Assembly (NCBI GenBank): GCA_039679805.1
Contig: JBDKUD010000194.1
Span: 1 to 13,024, forward strand
Length of the DNA stretch: 13,024 bases
DNA from: JBDKUD01 sp039679805
GTDB lineage: Bacteria; Bacillota; Syntrophomonadia; Syntrophomonadales; Syntrophomonadaceae
Direction of reading: 5' to 3'
Shown one piece after another: positions 7,824 through 13,024 of this stretch (positions are counted from its first letter, which is position 1; each line of letters begins with the position of its first letter). Position numbers and translations under genes: made by a program. Below the pieces are notes generated by a model. The model was not told the DNA's origin. It ran no database searches and saw only the letters and a program-made list of their open reading frames with translations.

Positions 7824-8888
7824 TTACTTATAACCCAATTTTTCCTTAATAACTTCTGCTCTTTTTATATCCCGCTGTACCGAATCCATTTCCTGACCTA
7901 CTTTCTTCTGCAAGTGAGCAGGTCTTATAGCTACCTCCAGTTCATTCAGCGCAAAAGGCTTTATAGTGTTGATTATTCCCATATCTATACCCAAACGTAC
8001 ATCTGAAAGGAGCCCCATGGCCTCATTGGAGGAAAGCACCCGAGCATTAGTTAGTATGCCGTAAGAGCGCCCTATCCTATCTTCCAACTGGTAAGTCATT
8101 TCCTTTTGGAGCTTCTCTCGCACCAGTCTCTCCTGATCTATTATTTGCTTGGTAATAGTCCACAGGTTACTGGTTATATCTTCTTCAGTCTGTCCCAGAG
8201 TTATTTGGTTGGATAACTGATATAAATTACCCACAATCTCAGTTCCTTCTCCGTATAATCCCCGGACCGTCATACCCAGCTGGCTTATATTTTGAAAGAT
8301 CATCTGGGTCTGGCCAACCATGGCAATAGCCGGCAAATGCAACATTACCGAGGCCCGCATGCCTGTTCCTACATTGGTGGGACATGAGGTAAGGTAGCCT
8401 CTTCTTTCATCAAAAGCATAATTCAGGTTTTTCTCCAGACCGTCGTCCAGAGCCTGTAAACAGCGATAACACTCATCCAGTTGCAGCCCGGGCAACAAGC
8501 ATTGCAAGCGCAGGTGATCTTCTTCATTAATCATGATAGCTGCTGAACCATCATTATTCATTAACAAGCCCTGGAAGGGGGAGTTGGAAGCAACATGGTT
8601 AGGACTGGTAAGATGTTTTTCCACTAGAATATGGCGATCCAGGGCAGTTATCTGATCAAAAGTTACTAGTTCCATTTTCTTGAGTTCTTTATTACTGGCC
8701 TTTTTCCAGGCGGCAATAATGACTTCCATACATTGCTTTCCTTTTTCTTCATCCAGTAAATGGGGAAAGGGCACAGTGCTAAGATTTCTGGCCAAACGAA
8801 TCCGGCTGCTTATTACAATATCTGCCTCCGGCCCCTCACCATCCATCCATTTTACATAACTGCTATTTAATAAATCACTTACACTCAC
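7824..8888 (-). CDS. mcsB: Protein-arginine kinase McsB
   Basis: McsB transfers phosphate from ATP to arginine side chains, tagging proteins for ClpCP and inactivating CtsR. The 354-aa product has the phosphagen-kinase fold: SSRIRLARN (27-35) for ATP, the NEEDH acidic segment (121-125) and the CPTNVGTGMRAS loop with the conserved cysteine C169. The C-terminal RDIKRA (339-344) matches the RDxxRA phospho-arginine pocket that gives allosteric activation in Bacillus McsB, so both kinase and sensor are intact. The start is GTG at 8888, with AAGGAGGGG about 5 nt upstream. It follows mcsA after 13 nt, and McsA is its activator. Confidence 0.97.
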   Translation of the reverse strand: MSVSDLLNSSYVKWMDGEGPEADIVISSRIRLARNLSTVPFPHLLDEEKGKQCMEVIIAAWKKASNKELKKMELVTFDQITALDRHILVEKHLTSPNHVASNSPFQGLLMNNDGSAAIMINEEDHLRLQCLLPGLQLDECYRCLQALDDGLEKNLNYAFDERRGYLTSCPTNVGTGMRASVMLHLPAIAMVGQTQMIFQNISQLGMTVRGLYGEGTEIVGNLYQLSNQITLGQTEEDITSNLWTITKQIIDQERLVREKLQKEMTYQLEDRIGRSYGILTNARVLSSNEAMGLLSDVRLGIDMGIINTIKPFALNELEVAIRPAHLQKKVGQEMDSVQRDIKRAEVIKEKLGYK

Positions 8889-8901
8889 CTTAATCCCCTC
8901 C

Positions 8902-9411
8902 TTACTTATTTTTCTTTTCCATCTCTTTAATTGAATCCCTTATTTCAGCAGCCTTTTCATATTCCTCATTTGCTACTGCCTGCTGTAACTGGGATTTTAG
9001 TTGTTCGATTTTTTTCTGGATCAAAACCTGAGCTCCTCCCCGGCTGGGAATCTTCCCTATATGTTTACTGTTACCGTGTATCCTTCTTAAGATTGGTTCC
9101 AGTTCTTGTTCAAATACGGCATAACATTCATTACATCCCAATCTTCCAGTCTCACTTACATTAGTAAAACTCATTCCGCAGTTGGGGCAGACTGCATTTG
9201 GGGGTGAGGCCTTAATGCCCTGTACATTGTAGCCATTGCCAAAGAAACTCCCCAGCAAATGAGGAATAGAGAACTTATTATCCAGGTTAAAGAAAAAACC
9301 ACCTTTCTTGCTGGCACAATCTTCACATAGATGACTTTCTACCTTTTCACCGTTGAACAACTCGGTTACATGTACCGTTGCCGGCCTTTTTTTACATTCT
9401 TCACAATACAT
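8902..9411 (-). CDS. mcsA: McsA, zinc-finger activator of McsB
   Basis: McsA binds and activates the McsB kinase and links stress sensing (heat, thiol, metals) to CtsR control. The 169-aa product has four CxxC pairs: C3/C6 and C29/C32 in the N-terminal finger, then C75/C78 and C93/C96 in the second. A C-terminal UVR motif (about 133-168, with NEEYEKAAEIRD) is a helical protein-contact element also seen in UvrB and ClpC. The ATG at 9411 has AAAGGAGGG 8 nt upstream. All cysteines of the family pattern are present. The 95-bp gap to ctsR contains only a small hairpin without a T-run. Confidence 0.96.
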   Translation of the reverse strand: MYCEECKKRPATVHVTELFNGEKVESHLCEDCASKKGGFFFNLDNKFSIPHLLGSFFGNGYNVQGIKASPPNAVCPNCGMSFTNVSETGRLGCNECYAVFEQELEPILRRIHGNSKHIGKIPSRGGAQVLIQKKIEQLKSQLQQAVANEEYEKAAEIRDSIKEMEKKNK

Positions 9412-9506
9412 GGCATAAACCCTCCTTTAAATATTTTTTTATCAGATACATACTTGTCTATTTCCAGGCTTGTACAGCCTTTGAAAGAGATGTCCTGTTT
9501 AATAAA

Positions 9507-9935
9507 TTATTGCTGTAAATATTCTTTTACAGCTTCAATAATGCCTATCCTAAAATTATTCCGATATTCGATAGGAATATGATTAAGACTGTGTAAAACT
9601 AAATGTTTGATTAAATAAGATTCATTTTTGGTCAATAAGTTGCTCTCTTCCATCTCATCTAACCAAGCAAACAGCTCCTGATCAGAAATTATGGACCGGT
9701 TATCCTGGTGATAATACCTGGTTATACGGACATAACCATTTCCGCCCCGCCGGCTCTGTGTGTAATAACCCTCTTCTTCAGTAAACCTGGTACTAAGTAC
9801 ATAAGTAACCTGGGAGGGAACACAGGCAAAGGTTTCCGCCAGCTCAGCCCGTTGGATTTCTATCTGGTTTTCTTCACTTCTGTCTATAAGGACTTTAATA
9901 TATTGTTCTATTCTATCAGCCAAGCTCTTCTTCAT
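9507..9935 (-). CDS. ctsR: Transcriptional repressor CtsR of class III stress genes
   Basis: CtsR is the winged-helix dimeric repressor of clp genes and acts as a heat sensor through a glycine-rich loop in the wing. The 142-aa product has the DNA-binding domain at about 1-70 and the helical dimer / McsB-contact domain after it. The wing reads SRRGGNGYVRI (61-71); Bacillus CtsR has four glycines here, so G is replaced by N66. R62/R63 match the arginines known to be phosphorylated by McsB. I chose ATG at 9935, with AGGGGAG about 8 nt upstream. A GTG at 9971 would put the CtsR box inside the gene and start at the predicted transcription start, so I reject it. Confidence 0.96.
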   Translation of the reverse strand: MKKSLADRIEQYIKVLIDRSEENQIEIQRAELAETFACVPSQVTYVLSTRFTEEEGYYTQSRRGGNGYVRITRYYHQDNRSIISDQELFAWLDEMEESNLLTKNESYLIKHLVLHSLNHIPIEYRNNFRIGIIEAVKEYLQQ

Positions 9936-9949
9936 TTGGCTCGCTCCCC

Positions 9950-9966
9950 TTTGACTTTCTTTGACT
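9950..9966 (-). promoter_or_regulatory. CtsR box 1, perfect heptad repeat
   Basis: On the minus strand AGTCAAA-GAA-AGTCAAA matches the published consensus RGTCAAA-NAN-RGTCAAA at every fixed position. It lies from about +4 to +20 of the predicted ctsR transcript, between the -10 and the ribosome site, so a bound repressor would block initiation or clearance. This supports autoregulation of the operon. Confidence 0.93.
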
Positions 9967-9976
9967 TTCACTATTT

Positions 9977-10005
9977 ATTATACTAACTATTTGTAATTAA
10001 TAAAC
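9977..10005 (-). promoter_or_regulatory. ctsR operon promoter
   Basis: On the minus strand a perfect -10 TATAAT (9977-9982) stands 10 bp upstream of CtsR box 1. The -35 at 17-bp spacing is GTTTAT (10000-10005), a weak match. Transcription should begin near 9970. Confidence 0.65.
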
Positions 10006-10033
10006 TACCAAATTAAACTTTACAGTGTATATA

Positions 10034-10050
10034 TTTGACTTTATTTAACC
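10034..10050 (-). promoter_or_regulatory. CtsR box 2, one mismatch
   Basis: On the minus strand GGTTAAA-TAA-AGTCAAA fits RGTCAAA-NAN-RGTCAAA except for one T in place of C. It lies exactly 84 bp upstream of box 1, about eight helical turns. It could overlap a second, weaker promoter (TTGGTT, 17 bp, TACACT), which I would not annotate on its own. Confidence 0.62.
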
Positions 10051-10168
10051 AATACGCTCTATTTCTATTTTTCCCACTTTTTTGCTGGTAAAACCCTTTC
10101 CTAAAATATAGAAGCATTAGCCTTCGTTATTATCATTCCCCAATTTGTAACCCATCCCCATAATCTCA

Positions 10169-10186
10169 CATACAATACATTGTATG
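10169..10186. promoter_or_regulatory. Perfect 18-bp palindrome, candidate operator of the ferritin-like gene
   Basis: CATACAAT-AC-ATTGTATG has two exact 8-bp arms around a 2-bp centre. It lies 46 bp before the ATG of the ferritin-like gene and contains TACAAT and overlaps TATGAT, both one base from a -10. That position suits a repressor site. It matches neither the Fur nor the PerR consensus I know. The rest of the ctsR-ferritin gap (10051-10168) shows nothing I can name. Confidence 0.5.
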
Positions 10187-10232
10187 ATTCTAATTTCCAA
10201 TCCAGGTACTTTAAGGAAGGGGGGGATAAAAC

Positions 10233-10679
10233 ATGGCAAGACAAGAATTACTGAACTTAATTATCGAGGCCATGAAAGATGAATTGCATGACAGAAGGAA
10301 ATACTTCCTAATGATGAGAATGACCAACAATGCCTTGATACGGAAGGAAATAAGATTTGCCTTTATCGATGAAGGGATACACTTTAGACTGTTTAGACAA
10401 CTTTATTTCGAATTAACAGGAAAACACATTAGCGTCACTAGACCACCAGTAATCCTCAAACCGACCCTTATAGGCAATGTCAAAACCAGTATTGATGGTG
10501 AGTTGGCCGCCGTAGAACTGTACAGAAAAATCTACACTATGCTTACCAAAAAATCTCAGCGCGATACATTGTTTAGAATTATAACTGACGAACAGGAGCA
10601 TGCTACAAGATTCGTATATGTATTTGCATTATTAAAGAAAAAACACAAAAAGCACAAACACCACAAGCACCACTGTTAG
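10233..10679 (+). CDS. Ferritin-like di-iron protein with His/Lys-rich C-terminal tail
   Basis: The 148-aa product is a four-helix ferritin-like protein of the rubrerythrin type without a rubredoxin domain. The ligands for a carboxylate-bridged di-iron site are visible: E17, E47-x2-H50, E90 and E120-x2-H123. The two half-sites have the same 30-residue spacing, as expected for the internally duplicated fold. Such proteins act in peroxide reduction or iron handling; which applies here cannot be read from the sequence. From residue 135 the tail KKKHKKHKHHKHHC is almost only Lys and His with a final Cys, suggesting binding of extra metal or nucleic acid. AAGGAAGGGGGGG precedes the ATG. The gene is alone, divergent from ctsR and convergent with the FtsA-like gene. 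Confidence 0.87.
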   Translation: MARQELLNLIIEAMKDELHDRRKYFLMMRMTNNALIRKEIRFAFIDEGIHFRLFRQLYFELTGKHISVTRPPVILKPTLIGNVKTSIDGELAAVELYRKIYTMLTKKSQRDTLFRIITDEQEHATRFVYVFALLKKKHKKHKHHKHHC

Positions 10680-10699
10680 CCCCCTCCACACAAAAGTTG

Positions 10700-10740
10700 A
10701 ACCCGCTTCTAGGCTGCAAAGCTTGAAAGCGGGTTTATTA
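10700..10740 (+). terminator. Hairpin terminator after the ferritin-like gene
   Basis: AACCCGCTT (10700-10708) pairs exactly with AAGCGGGTT (10727-10735) around an 18-nt loop and is followed by TATTA. It starts 20 nt after the stop codon. The T-run is short, so it may be leaky. On the other strand it could also end the FtsA-like transcript. Confidence 0.65.
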
Positions 10741-10806
10741 ATATTGGGCGATGAGGTACATCCAGTCCTGAAAACCGTGCGATGAAAGACGTGAGTGGTT
10801 AGGGGT

Positions 10807-10841
10807 TTACACCTTACTCCTCACGCCTAACTCCTTACTCC
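10807..10841 (-). repeat. Tandem GGNGTNA heptamer array, five units
   Basis: Read on the minus strand the units are GGAGTAA, GGAGTTA, GGCGTGA, GGAGTAA and GGTGTAA, with no gap. The array begins 4 bp beyond the stop codon of the FtsA-like gene. It matches the array at 7743-7777 in unit length and consensus. Confidence 0.75.
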
Positions 10842-10845
10842 CAAT

Positions 10846-12990
10846 TTATTGCTCCCAAGCCAGTTTGATATTGCTTTTATCAAAGATTGGGGTGGTATAC
10901 CCGGCCGGGTTACCGTCAACTTCGATAATCAACTTTCCTTTGCTAACGGTAGGATTAATATTTATTTCTTTAAAAATATCACTTAATATACAATTCGCTT
11001 CTTTTTTACCGGCTGTAATCCTGACTCCGTTGTATATTGCCTCTTCTATTGACGTAGATTCCCGCCCGTTCATGGTAACATTGTAGCTGCTTGCGGCTAG
11101 ACAAACCGGAGTTTCATTAACTATGACCTCAATTTGCGCAGTCCCGCTATCAGGGAGTATATCTTTAATGCGGGGCCTTTCTGAACGTATGGAATATTCA
11201 ATATAGCTGCCAAAATTTATAGCCTGGTCAAGGTGGGCATTAACCCCGTCCACAGTTACTTTTACCGGACTCCATTTTATTACCATCTGCTGCCCATTTA
11301 AATAATAATTATAGACATTTTCTATGAGCAAATGTTCTGCCAGACCTGCTGCCGCTAAAATGTTATGCAAATGATTAACCCGGCTAAAATTAACTTTAGC
11401 CAGGTCCGGCAGCTCCTGGTCCATATCATATGACTGGTCATTAACTGTTATTACTGGCGAGAGTTCTACTTTTTCCCCATTTACATTAACATATCCACTA
11501 GTTCCGGTATTTATTTCCCGCAGAGTTATAGCGGCATTCATTCCATCCCGGCCCCTGGTAAAAATCACTATATCACCATTATGTACAACTGTTTGCAAAG
11601 AAGCCTCTTCACCATTTACCTTGATAACGGGACCAGTTCCCATTTCTCCTTTAATTACTTTGATGTAACCATTTATTTCTATCGTTTTCCCCAGCCCGGG
11701 TTTACCGTAAATATTATTAAGAGATATCCCCGAGTTAAGAAGTGCATGCATAACATCTGTTTCTCCCATATTCCAGAGGGCTGTTTCCCGCCCATTAACA
11801 GTAACCTTTATTATAGGAATAGGGGGTTTGTCAAAAGAATTAAAGGCTATTCCCAGCGGGGTTACCCCCTGAGGTCCTTCCAGACAGGAGAAATCCCCGG
11901 CAATATCCTCCAGGTTGGCACGTGATTTAATACCTATACGATTCCCGGGCATATCCATGGCAGCAGCTAGATTTTTAATAAACGAGGGCGCCAGAGTACC
12001 CCCTCCCACGCAAAGCACTGCGTCCGGGATCTTCTGGTTTAGTTCTAAAATATTTATAGCAATGGCTTGGGTTAGCTCCTGAATAAGGGGCTGGAGGACT
12101 TCCTTTACTTCTGATGTATCCATTTCGGTAGTATTGCCCAGGATGTCGGTGAACTCCACCCGATCCTGACTTGCGAGCATTCGTTTAAGTTTTTCGGCAT
12201 GGTTAAAATCAAGCAGCCACTGGGAAGAAATGAACTCGGTTAGTTCATCCCCACCAATGGGAACCATTGCATAGGCGAAAATATTGCCATTTTTGACTAT
12301 TGCTATATCCGATGTACCTGCCCCGATATCCACCAGAGCCAGGTTTAATAGTCTCATACTGGGAGGAATAGCAACGGAAAGAGCAGCTATCGGTTCCAGG
12401 GTCAAGCTTAATAAATCTAATTCGGCTCGTTTTAAAGACGAAAAGAGACTATCCACTACTATACGAGGTAAGAAAGTAGCTATAACTTCTACTGCTACTT
12501 CGGAGGCAACTTGTCCTACCAAGCTGACTATTTCCTGGCCCTCTACCCGGTAGTAGACTACACTGTAACCCACGCAAAAGTAGTTGCTATGATCATGGGC
12601 ATCCAATTCCTGCTGGGCCAGCGTATACTGGGCATTTTGAACTGCTTCTAACTCTAGCGCCAGCATTTCCTCCCCGGAGATTTCACTCAAAAGGCCCCTG
12701 GTGGTGGAAACACTTCCCCGGGCAGTTTTTAACGCTCGCCCGGCGGCCGCAACTGCCGCTCGTTCCAGAGTAATATCAAGCCTTTCCTCCAGGTTTTTTT
12801 TCACTCTGGTAATAACTGCCGCTACTGCCTCTACATCGTGTATCTGACCATCCAACATCGCCCTGGTAGTGTGCTCAATATATTCGGCGCCCAGAATACG
12901 ATAACCCTCTTCATCTTTTTCCATTACCAGACCAGCTACTTTACGAGTGCCAATATCAAGCGCAAATATCTGATTATCCTTCACCCTCAC
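10846..12990 (-). CDS. FtsA-like actin-fold ATPase with long repeat-bearing C-terminal extension
   Basis: The N-terminal ~390 residues have the FtsA/PilM actin-like fold: phosphate loop 1 LDIGTRKV (11-18), an SHS2-type insert (about 80-170), phosphate loop 2 VDIGAGTSDIAIV (221-233) and the adenosine motif CVGGGTLAPSF (327-337). Nucleotide binding is therefore likely. Residues ~395-714 are not found in classical FtsA (about 420 aa). They hold repeated units of a short helix (hxxhLxxxG) followed later by VxVNGxxxxLxxxIxxGDxI, seen near 413-475, 541-600, 608-660 and, degenerate, 668-703. The unit recalls a beta-grasp strand-turn pattern. I see no C-terminal membrane-targeting helix. The start is GTG at 12990 (GTG at 12984 is also possible); AAAGG lies upstream. 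It is probably not the cell's main FtsA; the role is unknown. Confidence 0.85.
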   Translation of the reverse strand: MRVKDNQIFALDIGTRKVAGLVMEKDEEGYRILGAEYIEHTTRAMLDGQIHDVEAVAAVITRVKKNLEERLDITLERAAVAAAGRALKTARGSVSTTRGLLSEISGEEMLALELEAVQNAQYTLAQQELDAHDHSNYFCVGYSVVYYRVEGQEIVSLVGQVASEVAVEVIATFLPRIVVDSLFSSLKRAELDLLSLTLEPIAALSVAIPPSMRLLNLALVDIGAGTSDIAIVKNGNIFAYAMVPIGGDELTEFISSQWLLDFNHAEKLKRMLASQDRVEFTDILGNTTEMDTSEVKEVLQPLIQELTQAIAINILELNQKIPDAVLCVGGGTLAPSFIKNLAAAMDMPGNRIGIKSRANLEDIAGDFSCLEGPQGVTPLGIAFNSFDKPPIPIIKVTVNGRETALWNMGETDVMHALLNSGISLNNIYGKPGLGKTIEINGYIKVIKGEMGTGPVIKVNGEEASLQTVVHNGDIVIFTRGRDGMNAAITLREINTGTSGYVNVNGEKVELSPVITVNDQSYDMDQELPDLAKVNFSRVNHLHNILAAAGLAEHLLIENVYNYYLNGQQMVIKWSPVKVTVDGVNAHLDQAINFGSYIEYSIRSERPRIKDILPDSGTAQIEVIVNETPVCLAASSYNVTMNGRESTSIEEAIYNGVRITAGKKEANCILSDIFKEININPTVSKGKLIIEVDGNPAGYTTPIFDKSNIKLAWEQ

Positions 12991-13024
12991 CCCGCCTTTC
13001 GGGACTATTTTTATTCAACGCGGA

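Noticed and set aside
9466..9480. Hairpin AGGCT-TGTAC-AGCCT between ctsR and mcsA as a terminator
   Set aside because: Only 5 bp of stem and no T-run follows, so at most a minor processing structure.
9936..9971. GTG at 9971 as the ctsR start
   Set aside because: It would coincide with the predicted transcription start and translate the CtsR box; ATG 9935 has the ribosome site and fits family length.

Overview
The window looks like the chromosome of a low-to-moderate GC Firmicute, most likely a member of the Clostridia (a Syntrophomonas-like lineage is my best guess, at low confidence). The reasons are the Gram-positive stress cluster ctsR-mcsA-mcsB-clpC followed by radA-disA-yacL-ispD in the order known from Bacillus and Clostridia, strong GGAGG ribosome binding sites, several GTG/TTG starts, AT-rich sigmaA-type promoters and many simple hairpin terminators. 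I see no transposase, tRNA, rRNA, CRISPR array or prophage gene.

Layout from left to right. 1-1808, minus strand: yacL (membrane PIN-TRAM protein) overlapping ispD (isoprenoid synthesis), which runs off the left edge a few codons before its expected end. 1946-2475, plus strand: a self-contained unit of a strong promoter, a 132-aa Cys-rich protein with a MazG-like C-terminal half, and a bidirectional terminator. It sits inside a gene order that is usually uninterrupted. 2606-5025, minus: radA and disA, 2 nt apart (DNA recombination and c-di-AMP synthesis / DNA integrity scanning). 5192-9935, minus: the ctsR-mcsA-mcsB-clpC operon, closed by a strong terminator. 9950-10050: its control region, with one perfect and one near-perfect CtsR box exactly 84 bp apart. 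10169-10679, plus: a divergent ferritin-like di-iron protein with a His/Lys tail, preceded by a perfect palindrome. 10846-12990, minus: a 714-aa FtsA-like ATPase with a long C-terminal extension built of repeated 'VNG' modules.

How the genes work together: CtsR represses its own operon. McsA activates the arginine kinase McsB, which marks proteins (and CtsR) with phospho-arginine, and ClpC unfolds marked proteins for ClpP. All key residues of this circuit are present, except that the CtsR glycine loop reads GGNG. RadA and DisA are separated from the stress operon by a terminator and probably have their own promoter. 

Most unusual items: the paired CtsR boxes, the repeat-bearing FtsA-like protein, the His-tailed ferritin-like protein with its palindrome, and a family of 7-bp GGNGTNA tandem repeats found in two separate intergenic gaps. 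I did not find a clearly new multi-gene defence or metabolic system.
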